Assembly (NCBI GenBank): GCA_965277675.1
Contig: OZ255839.1
Span: forward strand, 186,001-250,000
Reading direction: 5' to 3'
Length of the DNA: 64,000 nt
Source: UBA9659 sp965277675
GTDB taxonomy: Bacteria; Pseudomonadota; Gammaproteobacteria; Pseudomonadales; Azotimanducaceae
Positions 47,160-55,960 of the stretch are shown one piece after another (the stretch's first letter is position 1; each line of letters opens with the position of its first letter). The position numbers were made by a program, and so were the translations under genes. The notes beneath the pieces were generated by a model that did no database searches, had not been told where the DNA came from, and was given only the letters and a program-made list of their open reading frames with translations.

Positions 47160-47742
47160 TTACTTCAGCAACTCCCCGGCGATAATCATCTTTCTGACTT
47201 CTGTGGTCCCGGCGCCAGTTTCAAGAAGCTTGGTTGCTCCAAGCTCGTTCAAAATCAAGCCCGCTCATGACGACCTTGTGTCCCTGGTTTTCTTCGCCAA
47301 CGATGTTACCTCTCGGTACGACAAGATCTTCCAGGACTAGTTCGGCCGTCTGGCTACCCCGGAAACCCATCTTGTTCAGTTTTTAGGCTACCTTGAAGCC
47401 GGGAGAGTCGGTTTCGACGACAAAGGCGGTGATGCCGTTGTTGTAAAGGTTATTGGCGCAGCGGTTGTCATGGGCAATCCAGGACAAACAAAAGGCATGG
47501 TTGTCGCGTGAGAAGGCCTGCAAAAAGACGCCGCTTTCCGCGTAACCCAGGCCGACATCATCGTATTTCTCTGGCACAGTGATCCCAAGAAAACCGAGAT
47601 CACCAGGTTTTGGTATGATGTCTTCAGGCCATCATTGTTCATTGTCCATCTTTTCGGCGATGGGCAGCAGTTGTTCACGGCCAAACCGGTCGGCATGGTC
47701 CAACAGCAAGGTCTGATCAGTCGTTAGTCAAAATTGCGACAT
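47160..47742 (-). pseudogene. Decayed isovaleryl-CoA dehydrogenase gene
   Basis: Recognisable pieces of an isovaleryl-CoA dehydrogenase remain in order: LLLDHADRFGREQLLPIAEKMD, VPEKYDDVGLGYAESGVF, WIAHDNRCANNLYNNG, ITAFVVETDSPGFKVA, KLNKMGFRGSQTAELVLEDL, VVMSGLDFERA and GAGTTEVRKMIIAGELLK. In-frame stops occur after MSQF, after EKMDNEQ, after KVA and after the FERA segment. Two large internal deletions are evident: one fuses NNLYNNG to ITAFVV, the other joins FERA almost to the C-terminus. Only 583 bp remain of about 1.17 kb. The former ATG (47742) lies 4 bp after the epoxide hydrolase stop, so it was once its operon partner. Confidence 0.9.
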
Positions 47743-47746
47743 GGCT

Positions 47747-48892
47747 TTACAACGAGGACTTGAAGGCGCGAATTTCGTTAACGAACAACTCGGGTTGTTC
47801 AAAAGCAGCGAAGTGCCCACCTTTGTTCAAATCGTTCCAATAGGCGATATTTGTGTAGCGCTGCTCAGCCCAGGAGCGCGGTGTTCTGACAATTTCTTTC
47901 GGGTAGCTGCTAACGCCAGTAGGCAAGGTGACTGTGCCATCACGTTCGTCACCGAATGCCTTGTTGAAGCTTTCCCAATAGAGCCTTGCAGAAGAGGCGC
48001 CGGAGTTTGTTAACCAGTAGAACATGATGTTGTCGATCAGTTCGTCACGGGTAAGCACATTTTCCGGGTGGCCGTTGCAATCCATCCATTGAAAGAACTT
48101 TTCCAGGATCCAGGCGGATTGACCCACCGGTGAATCCGCAAGTCCATAACCCAGTGTTTGGGGGCGCGTGCTTTGTTGTTTGGAGTAACCGGAATCCCAC
48201 TGTTGGTAGAACATGGCCCCCTTCAAAGCGAACTTGTCGGCCTCATCCGGGTTTTCTCTTGCTGCTTTGGGCGCGCCAGCATTAGGCATATTGACGTGAA
48301 TAGCTGCGCAGCGCCCTTTGTTCTGAATGCCAATTGCCGTGGTGACTGCAGAGCCCCAATCGCCCCCCTGTGCGACGTAGCTGTCATATCCGAGTCTCTG
48401 CATTAACTCGTCCCAGGCCTCGGCGATTTTGACAACACTCCAGCCGGTGTTAGCGGGTTTGCCGGAAAAACCGTAACCGGGCAGGGCAGGGCAAATCACA
48501 TGGAACGCGTCTGCAGCATCACCGCCGTGCCGGGTAGGCTCGGCAAGTGGCTCAATCACCTTATGGAACTCGACGATGGAGCCTGGCCAACCGTGCGTCA
48601 TTAGCAGCGGGGTCGCGTCTTCGTGACTACTTTTGACGTGGATAAAATGAATGTCCAGATCGTCAATGCTTGTCTTGTATTGCGGGAATCGATTCAGGCG
48701 GTCCTGTGTGTCATACCAGTTGTACTCATCCGCCCAGTACTGACAAAAAACTTTGTGATAGTTGAGCGGTACGCCCTGGGTCCAGTCCTCTACCGTTTCT
48801 GCCTCTGGCCAGCGCGCTGTTCTGAGTCGGTTCTGTAGATGCTCGATCTCCGTTTTGGGGACGTCGATTTTAAATGGGCGAATTTCAGACAT
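47747..48892 (-). CDS. Epoxide hydrolase (alpha/beta hydrolase with N-terminal EHN domain)
   Basis: A 381-residue protein. The EHN domain (IRPFKIDVPKTEIEHLQNRL ... YWADEYNWYDTQDRLNRFPQY) precedes an alpha/beta-hydrolase core with HGWPGS, the nucleophile Asp in AQGGDWGSAVTTAIG, and His in NKGGHFAAFEQPE. These enzymes open epoxides to diols; bacterial relatives act on limonene-like, juvenile-hormone-like or aromatic epoxides. No signal peptide is present. It lies downstream of the RND genes on the same strand, with an 82-bp gap. Confidence 0.92.
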   Translation of the reverse strand: MSEIRPFKIDVPKTEIEHLQNRLRTARWPEAETVEDWTQGVPLNYHKVFCQYWADEYNWYDTQDRLNRFPQYKTSIDDLDIHFIHVKSSHEDATPLLMTHGWPGSIVEFHKVIEPLAEPTRHGGDAADAFHVICPALPGYGFSGKPANTGWSVVKIAEAWDELMQRLGYDSYVAQGGDWGSAVTTAIGIQNKGRCAAIHVNMPNAGAPKAARENPDEADKFALKGAMFYQQWDSGYSKQQSTRPQTLGYGLADSPVGQSAWILEKFFQWMDCNGHPENVLTRDELIDNIMFYWLTNSGASSARLYWESFNKAFGDERDGTVTLPTGVSSYPKEIVRTPRSWAEQRYTNIAYWNDLNKGGHFAAFEQPELFVNEIRAFKSSL

Positions 48893-48974
48893 GGTTCATC
48901 CTGACGAATCTTCGAAGTAGCCATACTAGCAAAATTGGCTGCGTGTGGGCTTGCTTGAGGCGTGTTTATGCGAG

Positions 48975-49529
48975 TCAGGGTCGGTGTAATTCTGCCGCGA
49001 CAACATCACCTGTTATCAGGGTGACCTCAACGCGCAGTCCTGCGTCGCTGGTCATCTTGTAGGCAAGCTTGGGAATGTTAGCGCCCTCTTTAGCGACAAA
49101 CGTAACAAAGCCGTCCCCGATCTCGTCCAACGTCATATCCTGATCGGTTCTGAGTTCAAGTTCAGGGCTGAACTGCCGTAAATGCAGGACCAGTGTGTCA
49201 CCCAGGTCCCGGATGACGGCAAGCTCCAGCATTTGTACGCCATCGTCGGTTGTCAGTTTGATCATGGTTTCCATGCTGCCGTGTAATGGCGTACTCCATT
49301 GTTCTTCGACAGTCTGGGGCCCAAGGTTGCCGGTCCAGGGGCCTGTCATCCAGTGAAGTTGTTCGATCATGGTGGCGTCTCCTGCCCAGGTTTTTGGAAT
49401 GAGTTGTGGCGAAATACAAAGCGCAGTGACAATAAGTACACAGGCAAACATTGTGGAAGCGAGCCTTCGGCGATTCAGCGGTAAGTAGCCAATTCTGGGT
49501 TCGCACGCGATTGAATGGTTGATGTCCAT
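48975..49529 (-). CDS. DUF6265-like exported protein
   Basis: A 184-residue protein with a basic N-region and a hydrophobic helix (RRRLASTMFACVLIVTALCIS), so exported or membrane-anchored. The mature part IEQLHWMTGPWTGNLGPQTVEEQWSTPLHGSME resembles the DUF6265 fold (lipocalin/THAP4-like beta-barrel). It starts 6 bp after the RND pump stop, which makes it part of that operon. A downstream ATG at 49451 is an alternative start. The function is unknown. Confidence 0.75.
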   Translation of the reverse strand: MDINHSIACEPRIGYLPLNRRRLASTMFACVLIVTALCISPQLIPKTWAGDATMIEQLHWMTGPWTGNLGPQTVEEQWSTPLHGSMETMIKLTTDDGVQMLELAVIRDLGDTLVLHLRQFSPELELRTDQDMTLDEIGDGFVTFVAKEGANIPKLAYKMTSDAGLRVEVTLITGDVVAAELHRP

Positions 49530-49535
49530 TGCTGT

Positions 49536-52500
49536 TTATTCCTGCACGAGCCTGGCGCTCGCCAGTTCCTGTTGCAGCAGTTCAGACTCGTGCGCCCTGG
49601 CCGTGGAAAAGCGCGAAATCAGACTGTACAGGGCCGGCGTGAGGAACAGGGTAAACAAGGCAGCGATACCCAGCCCACCGAAGATCACCCAGCCAATCGA
49701 TTCCCGTGCTTCTGCACCCGCGCCAGTACTCAGGATCAGCGGTAGTCCACCCAGCACTGTTGACATCAGGGTCATCACAACCGGCCTGAACCGGATGCTG
49801 GCGCCTTGTTTGATGGCTTCATTGGTTGCATAACCTCGATCACGGAGCTGATCCGCGAACTCCACCAGGAGAATGCCATTCTTGGCCATTAACCCGATCA
49901 GCATTACCAACCCGATTTGTGAATAGATGTTCACGGAGGTCCCTGACACAAAGAGGGCGTAGACAGCCGCCGCGACGCCAAAGGGTATGATGAGGGTGAC
50001 GACCGCAGCGCTGGTCACGCCTTCAAACTGAGCGCATAACACCAGGAAGACAACCAGTACTGCAATCAGGTAGGTAAACGCAATTTCCCTTGAACTCTCA
50101 TCCAGCGTTGCCGCTTCTCCCAGCAGAATCATATCGATATTGTCTGGCAGGACCTCGTTCGCCACCGCATTAAGATCGTCTACGGCGGACTGCAGCGGAT
50201 ATCCGGTTTCCACCTTGATGTCGACTTCAATTGCCCGACGTTGTGCCTGACGATCCAATTCTGTCGCGACACCTTCTTCCCGCAGCGTCACAATGCTGGA
50301 AAGCGGTAGCAATCGACCGTTTTTCGCCGTGACATACAGATTAATTAAATCAGTGGGGTCGTTGATTTCGCCAGAGGTGGATTCCAAAACAATCGGTATG
50401 GCTTCGTCACCGACGTTCAGGTCAATGATCTCATCGCCATCGATCATCGCCCGCAAGGTTGCTGCGAGATTGTCGAGATCAATGCCCAGGTCAGCCGCTC
50501 GCCTTCGATCAACTTCGATCGATAGCTGTGGCTGTGTCGGCTCGTAAGAAATCTGAGGCTCAGACAAGGCCATACCCCGTTGTTCTATGACGTCAGTGAG
50601 TTCACGGGCAGCCTCGAAGATTTCGTTGTAGTCGTTGCCGACCAGCGCCGCTTCAACACCGCCGCTGCCGAAGCGTCGCAGATTCAAGCTGTTGTCGCTG
50701 AATACGGCGATACGGGCACCCGGCAGATCTGCCATTTCTTTGTTCAGGCCAGCGATGATGTCTTCCTGACTCCGTTCGCGCTGGGACCAGTCAACCAGGG
50801 GTGCGCTGATAAATGCCTTGTTGGGATCCCAATTGCCGATGAGGCTGTAAACGGAGAGTACTTCGCCTGCATCAACCAGTCGCTGCAGCTTTTCCTCAAT
50901 CAGATGAACCTGTCTTTCCATATAGGCGAGCCCAACCCCGTCAGGGCCTGCAACAAACACGCGAATCATGCCGCGATCCTCTGAAGGCAGTAGCTGTTTG
51001 TCCAGTTGCTGGTAGGTATAGACGGCACCACTACCGAGTAAAAAGGCGGCGATCAGCACATAGGCGGGGAATCTCAACACGAAAACGAGCGCGCGCTCGT
51101 AAGCTGACCGGACCGATTGTCCGAATCCCCGTAGTCGCCGATTCACAAAGTTGCCCTGCTTGTCATCGGGTAGCCTGGCTGCCATGGCGGGGACCAGTGA
51201 TAAGGCGACGAAGCTGGAAATCGCAACGGCCAATGCCAGAACGAACCCGAATTCCCGGAAAAGGCGGCCGGACGTACTCGGCAGAAAGGCGATCGGAACA
51301 AATACGGAAACCAGTACAACACTGGTGGTAACCACGGCAAAGAATACCTGGCGCGTGCCGACAACGGCAGCAGCGCGGGCACCCAGGCCCATATTACGCT
51401 GCCGCTGGATGTTCTCCAGCACCACAATCGCGTCATCCACCACCAGCCCGGTTGCCAGGACGAGTGCCAGGAGCGTCAGGATATTGATGGAAAAGCCGAG
51501 CATCCAGATGCCCGCGACCGTCCCAATCAGAGCAACCGGTATGGCGATACTTGGGAGCAGCGTTGCCCGGACGGAGCCAATGAACACCCATATAGTTGCG
51601 ATCACGATACCGATGGTGATCATCAGGGTGGTCAGCACTTCTTTGACACTGCTTCTGATGAAGGTTGCGTTATCGTCAGTAATGACAACCTCGAGATTAT
51701 CGAAGCGTGCGTTAAGTGCCTTGACCGCTTTCTGTACGCCATCCGAGATCTTGATGGTATTGGACTGCGCCTGACGAATAATGCCCAGTCCGATGACGTT
51801 TCTGCCATCAAGTCGCGTGAACGACATGGCGTCTTCGGGGCCGAAATAGACATTGGCCACATCGCCAATGCGACGTGTATCCCTGATGATGAGTGCCTTA
51901 ACCTGTTCCGCTGTGACCACAGACGCATCTGCACGGACCAACAACTCCTGTTCCTCGGAACGGAAGCTGCCAGCGGGTACGTCAAATGACGCTTGTTGCA
52001 AGACCTCTGCGACGTCAGTCACCGACAGTCCGTAACTGGTGAGTCTGAGAGGATCGACCACAACCCTTAATAATCGCTGTCTTGATCCTGAGGTCTCGAC
52101 ATCGGCAACACCATCAATGGAGATCAACTGCGGAATAATATCTGTTTCAACAATATGGGCGAGATCGTCGTCCATGAGCGTGTCTGTAATGACAGCGAGG
52201 TTAACCACGGCTCTTGAATCATCGTCTGCCTTAACGACCGTTACCTGCTCAACACGATCAGGGAGACGTCGCAGTATCCGACTGACGGCTTCGCGGACAT
52301 CGGCCGCGGCACTGTTCAGGTCGGTCCCTGGCAGAAATTCGATTCGGATTCTACCGTTGGTCTCCTCGGATGATGATTGAATGGTTTTAATCCCGGATAC
52401 GCGCGCCACAGCGCCTTCAATCCGGCTGATGACCTCGGCATCCATGGTTTCCGGTGATGCCCCGGGATACTCTGCTCGAACTGAAACGATGGGTCGATCC

Positions 52501-52670
52501 ACGTCCGGCAGTTCCCGGACCTCAATGGCCATCAAGGCCGCCAGCCCAGCGAGTGCGATCAGCAGGTTGACGACGAGCACCATGACGGGCCGACGAATAC
52601 TCAGGCTGGGTAAATCTCCAATACCATGGGCGGGTGTGGACGCCGGTTCTCGGCTGTCTTCGGCACTCAT
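49536..52670 (-). CDS. RND efflux pump, HAE1 family
   Basis: A 1044-residue inner-membrane RND transporter with the duplicated 12-helix layout: LSIRRPVMVLVVNLLIALAG at helix 1, large periplasmic loops, the helix-4 proton-relay aspartates in LATGLVVDDAIVVLENIQRQR, and VMLIGLMAKNGILLVEFADQLR in the second half. It should export hydrophobic compounds using the proton gradient. Its ATG shares one base with the adaptor stop (TGATG). No outer-membrane factor gene is nearby. The closest OMF relatives in the window are far away at 8269. Confidence 0.96.
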   Translation of the reverse strand: MSAEDSREPASTPAHGIGDLPSLSIRRPVMVLVVNLLIALAGLAALMAIEVRELPDVDRPIVSVRAEYPGASPETMDAEVISRIEGAVARVSGIKTIQSSSEETNGRIRIEFLPGTDLNSAAADVREAVSRILRRLPDRVEQVTVVKADDDSRAVVNLAVITDTLMDDDLAHIVETDIIPQLISIDGVADVETSGSRQRLLRVVVDPLRLTSYGLSVTDVAEVLQQASFDVPAGSFRSEEQELLVRADASVVTAEQVKALIIRDTRRIGDVANVYFGPEDAMSFTRLDGRNVIGLGIIRQAQSNTIKISDGVQKAVKALNARFDNLEVVITDDNATFIRSSVKEVLTTLMITIGIVIATIWVFIGSVRATLLPSIAIPVALIGTVAGIWMLGFSINILTLLALVLATGLVVDDAIVVLENIQRQRNMGLGARAAAVVGTRQVFFAVVTTSVVLVSVFVPIAFLPSTSGRLFREFGFVLALAVAISSFVALSLVPAMAARLPDDKQGNFVNRRLRGFGQSVRSAYERALVFVLRFPAYVLIAAFLLGSGAVYTYQQLDKQLLPSEDRGMIRVFVAGPDGVGLAYMERQVHLIEEKLQRLVDAGEVLSVYSLIGNWDPNKAFISAPLVDWSQRERSQEDIIAGLNKEMADLPGARIAVFSDNSLNLRRFGSGGVEAALVGNDYNEIFEAARELTDVIEQRGMALSEPQISYEPTQPQLSIEVDRRRAADLGIDLDNLAATLRAMIDGDEIIDLNVGDEAIPIVLESTSGEINDPTDLINLYVTAKNGRLLPLSSIVTLREEGVATELDRQAQRRAIEVDIKVETGYPLQSAVDDLNAVANEVLPDNIDMILLGEAATLDESSREIAFTYLIAVLVVFLVLCAQFEGVTSAAVVTLIIPFGVAAAVYALFVSGTSVNIYSQIGLVMLIGLMAKNGILLVEFADQLRDRGYATNEAIKQGASIRFRPVVMTLMSTVLGGLPLILSTGAGAEARESIGWVIFGGLGIAALFTLFLTPALYSLISRFSTARAHESELLQQELASARLVQE

Positions 52671-53770
52671 CAGCCGTTAACCGCGGGTTTAACGCTGACA
52701 GTATCCGAATCCTGGGCGATAGCTGTGTTTGGTTTTACGGCCAGACCCGGTCTTAGCCGCTGTATGCCTTCGACGATCACGATACTTTCAGCATCGATCG
52801 CGCCCTCTACCAAAACCTTGCCTTGTTTACGCTGCACGATATTCACAGGAATGCGGTTCGCCATTCCTTCGGTCACGGTCCAGACAAAGGCACCGTCGCT
52901 GCCCCACTGGACGGCGATTTCGGGTAGTTCTGGATGGCGGTCTCCCTGCAGGGCAAGGCGAACACGGAAGCTCATACCCGGCCGCAAGTTGTCTCGACTG
53001 TTATCCGCTTTCGCCCTAACCAGGAAAGTTCTTAGCTCCGGATCGACACGGGAATCGATATCAACGATCTCAGCCGCTACCGTCTTTGCGTTTTGTTCCC
53101 AGGTTTGCAGATTGAGTGACTGTCCTGGTGCAATGCGATCCAGTAGCACCTCAGGGAGTTCAAAAGACACAAGGAGTGACTGACGATGGTCCAGTGTTGT
53201 CACCGGTGTGTCGATTTGAATACGATCGCCGGCATCAACATCAGTGAGGCCAACGTGGCCTTCGAACGGGGCAATGATGCGCCTGTCCTGTAATTCGATT
53301 CGGGCCTGATTGAGCGTGATTCGGGCGGCCTCAAGTTCAGTGCCGGCGGCTTCCAGTGTTGTTGGCAAGGTTGCGCCGGTTTCGGCGCTCCTGACATAGC
53401 GTTCGTAGAGGCTGTCTGCTTCTTTCAACCGAAACTCAGCCAACTCAACGGCAAGTTTCTCTTTGCGTTCATCCAGTTGGACCAGCACATGGCCCGCGGC
53501 GACAAAATCGCCAGGTTCAAAGTTCACGCTGACAACTTCCCCCGCAGCGGCGGGAAAAAGGGTCACCGAGCGCAGGGCTCTGGATGTTCCGACAGCTTCA
53601 ACAAGAAGTTCCTGATTACTCAGTTTGACCGTGTCTACAACGACCGTGACCGGGGGCCTTTCGCGCTTGGCAGTCTCCGCTGGTGCACCGCAGCCAAAGA
53701 GTAATAACAGCGAAACGCCGGCTGCGATGAAGCGGTAGGACCGCAGTGTATCGGTGATCTGAGTCATCAT
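52670..53770 (-). CDS. RND periplasmic adaptor lipoprotein
   Basis: A 366-residue membrane-fusion protein with a lipobox (LLLLFGC), lipoyl halves (RSVTLFPAAAGEVVSVNFEPGDFV; DRRIIAPFEGHVGLTDVDAGD), a helical hairpin and a beta-barrel (VSFELPEVLLDRIAPGQ). It pairs with the HAE1 pump that begins at its stop. Two tandem ATGs (53770, 53767) are possible starts. The 340-bp upstream region holds triple ATGTTTAT repeats that may regulate it. Confidence 0.94.
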   Translation of the reverse strand: MMTQITDTLRSYRFIAAGVSLLLLFGCGAPAETAKRERPPVTVVVDTVKLSNQELLVEAVGTSRALRSVTLFPAAAGEVVSVNFEPGDFVAAGHVLVQLDERKEKLAVELAEFRLKEADSLYERYVRSAETGATLPTTLEAAGTELEAARITLNQARIELQDRRIIAPFEGHVGLTDVDAGDRIQIDTPVTTLDHRQSLLVSFELPEVLLDRIAPGQSLNLQTWEQNAKTVAAEIVDIDSRVDPELRTFLVRAKADNSRDNLRPGMSFRVRLALQGDRHPELPEIAVQWGSDGAFVWTVTEGMANRIPVNIVQRKQGKVLVEGAIDAESIVIVEGIQRLRPGLAVKPNTAIAQDSDTVSVKPAVNG

Positions 53771-53946
53771 GAGTTTGACGTCTTGTCTGGAAGTTGCTTT
53801 GCGCTGTTTGTTTGCCGGTCTTGTGGGCTATTGTACCTGCTTTGTTAATACGCTGTTGGGCAGAGGTTGGTTTAGTCCGGTCCTTCTGACGGGCCCGCGG
53901 AAACGGCCTTTGATTTTATTCACTGGCGATCGCCAGCAACTCTACT

Positions 53947-53981
53947 ATGTTTATCCCATGTTATGTTTATGCCATGTTTAT
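53947..53981. promoter_or_regulatory. Three direct ATGTTTAT repeats in the 340-bp divergent gap
   Basis: ATGTTTAT occurs at 53947-53954, 53963-53970 and 53974-53981, two of the three copies preceded by C-C/G-C-like bases. The gap 53771-54110 separates the divergent RND adaptor and acyl-CoA dehydrogenase genes, and no gene is supported inside it. The repeats could be activator sites or just AT-rich slippage. Confidence 0.3.
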
Positions 53982-54110
53982 CTCAGCGCGACTGTGACCT
54001 GGACTAATTATCAGGCAACAGTCAGCCCGCAGATGCAGCTAAATGATGGTCATGGTCATGGGCCAGAGACTTGATACTATCTCAGCGAAATCAGTAACGA
54101 AGGAATGACC

Positions 54111-55358
54111 ATGCCGGATTTAGAAGCCGACCTTTTTAACCTTGCCATGTCCGCGGAAGCGCAGCCCCTCATGGAAGCCGTGCAGCGACACATCACGGAG
54201 AATGTGGCCCCCATCACCGAAGAGTTTGCTGCGTTGCAGCAAGATAAAGAGGATATCTGGAGCTGGCACCCCAGACAGCTGGAACTGTTGGAGGGCGCCA
54301 AGGACCAGGCGAAAGCCAATGGCCTCTGGAATTTTTTTCTGCCGGACTCAGATATCGGACAGGGCCTGACCAACCTGGACTATGCGTATATTGCCGCTGA
54401 ACTAGGCAAGTATTCCCTGGCTTCAGAGACATTGAACTGTTCAGCACCGGATACGGGAAACATGGAGGTGCTTGAACAGGTCGGCACCGAGGCCCAGAAA
54501 GAAAAGTGGCTTGAGCCGCTGCTTAACGGCGAAATCCGTTCTGCTTATGTGATGACTGAGCCTGGCCAGCCCTCATCCGATGCCAAGAACATCAGTACTT
54601 CTGCGGTACTCGATGGTGATGATTGGGTTATCAATGGTGAAAAGTACTGGATATCCAATGTCGCGGATCCACGCTGCAAGATCATGATTGTGATGGTGAA
54701 AACCAGTCCTGACGCGGCGCCTAACCGGCAGCAGTCCCAGATTCTTGTGCCCAGGGACACCCCGGGTGTTGAAATCATCGGGCCCATGGATGTCTTTGGC
54801 GATGTGCATGCCCCACACGGTCACATGCATATGCGGTTTAATAATGTGCGGGTGCCTAAAGAAAATATCCTGCTGGGTGAGGGACGTGGTTTTGAAATCT
54901 CACAGTTGCGGCTCGGTCCTGGTCGAATCCATCACTGCATGCGGTCCCTAGGTGCCGCTGAAAAGGCGATTGAGTTAATGGTTAAACGTGCCGGTACGCG
55001 CGTCGCCTTTGGCAAGCCTATCGCCAAACTTGGCAAGAATGTTGAAGTGATATCGCGAGCCCGGATCGAATCCAATGCAATGCGGCTGGCGGTACTTCAG
55101 GCAGCGAAAGCCATGGATGTCCTTGGTAACAAGGAAGCCCGGGTTTACATCAGTGCGGTGAAAGCGATGGTGCCAGAAAAAGTCTGCGAGATTATTGATG
55201 CCGCCATTCAGATGCACGGTGCCACCGGTCTGTCCAAGTGGACGCCCCTGGCGGATATGTATGCCACCCAGCGCTATCTGCGATTTGCCGATGGTCCGGA
55301 TGAGGTTCACCACATGGTGGTTGGCCGAAATGAGCTTCAGCAGCATGGCGTCTGGTAG
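54111..55358 (+). CDS. Acyl-CoA dehydrogenase, ACAD10/11-like
   Basis: A 415-residue FAD enzyme. ATG 54111 is chosen over 54105 because AAGGA (54100-54104) then has a 6-bp spacing instead of none. Visible are SAYVMTEPGQPSSDAKNI (flavin site), EKYWISNVADPRCKIMIVMVKT, PGRIHHCMRSLG and HGATGLSKWTPLADMY with RFADGPDEVHHMVVGRNEL, features of the ACAD10/11 group, which in animals handles long or 4-hydroxy acyl-CoAs. It stands alone between a divergent pump and a strong terminator. Confidence 0.93.
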   Translation: MPDLEADLFNLAMSAEAQPLMEAVQRHITENVAPITEEFAALQQDKEDIWSWHPRQLELLEGAKDQAKANGLWNFFLPDSDIGQGLTNLDYAYIAAELGKYSLASETLNCSAPDTGNMEVLEQVGTEAQKEKWLEPLLNGEIRSAYVMTEPGQPSSDAKNISTSAVLDGDDWVINGEKYWISNVADPRCKIMIVMVKTSPDAAPNRQQSQILVPRDTPGVEIIGPMDVFGDVHAPHGHMHMRFNNVRVPKENILLGEGRGFEISQLRLGPGRIHHCMRSLGAAEKAIELMVKRAGTRVAFGKPIAKLGKNVEVISRARIESNAMRLAVLQAAKAMDVLGNKEARVYISAVKAMVPEKVCEIIDAAIQMHGATGLSKWTPLADMYATQRYLRFADGPDEVHHMVVGRNELQQHGVW

Positions 55359-55405
55359 CCTCCAAACACCTGTTGCTGCCTCGACCTGATCGTGGAAACG
55401 GAGCG

Positions 55406-55446
55406 AAAAAAAAGGGCCTGATTCATCATTGAATCGGGCCCTTTTT
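55406..55446. terminator. Bidirectional rho-independent terminator
   Basis: An 11-bp stem, GGGCCTGATTC (55414-55424) with GAATCGGGCCC (55431-55441, one G-U pair), closes a 6-nt loop. A run of eight A precedes and five T follow, so it can stop transcripts from both the dehydrogenase (+) and the pilin (-). Confidence 0.93.
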
Positions 55447-55472
55447 GTATCCAGGAGGAGGCTTGTCTGGCG

Positions 55473-55907
55473 CTAATTTACTTCAGCTGCGTCAACAAAC
55501 TCAGTGATACCGTTTAAATCTTCGTAGCCCGGTAAAACTAGCGTTACGATTTGCGTGACACCAGCACCGGAACCATCGAGGCCAATGGCGCCAGTGGTAT
55601 TGTTTGCTGTCGTTGCGTAAGCCGGTCCACCACCCGGTGCGTTTGCACCACCTGGATTAAAAAGGGAAACCCATTCATCAAAACCCTGCGGCGTCGTGTC
55701 GTCAAGGCCGAGCGCACGCTGGGTGGCGCCCTTCACCATGGAAGATTCGATTGCTCGAATGGCTGTCTCGAATTGTGTTGAGACCCGGGTCATGTTGGCC
55801 GTCTTGATATAGTCCTGATAGGCGGGTAGTGCGACTGCAGCGAGAATACCGATGATGGCAACGACAATCATAAGTTCGATCAGAGTGAAACCTTTTTGCT
55901 GGAACAT
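55473..55907 (-). CDS. pilA: Type IV pilin-like prepilin (PilA-type)
   Basis: A 144-residue class III-signal prepilin: leader MFQQKG, cleavage before FTLIELMIVVAIIGILAAVALP with Glu5, then a hydrophobic helix and a short globular domain rich in Gly/Ala/Asn. No cysteine pair is visible, so the usual C-terminal disulfide of PilA is absent. It could be the major pilin or a minor/pseudopilin. It lies 53 bp after tamB on the same strand, without other pil genes. Confidence 0.9.
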   Translation of the reverse strand: MFQQKGFTLIELMIVVAIIGILAAVALPAYQDYIKTANMTRVSTQFETAIRAIESSMVKGATQRALGLDDTTPQGFDEWVSLFNPGGANAPGGGPAYATTANNTTGAIGLDGSGAGVTQIVTLVLPGYEDLNGITEFVDAAEVN

Positions 55908-55960
55908 GAAAAATACGGGCCAGTAACAGACTGGTTGGTCTATATCAATACCGCTCGCTG

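Noticed and set aside
53769..54074. 101-codon plus-strand frame in the divergent gap
   Set aside because: It starts inside the RND adaptor start codon, has no ribosome binding site and no recognisable family.
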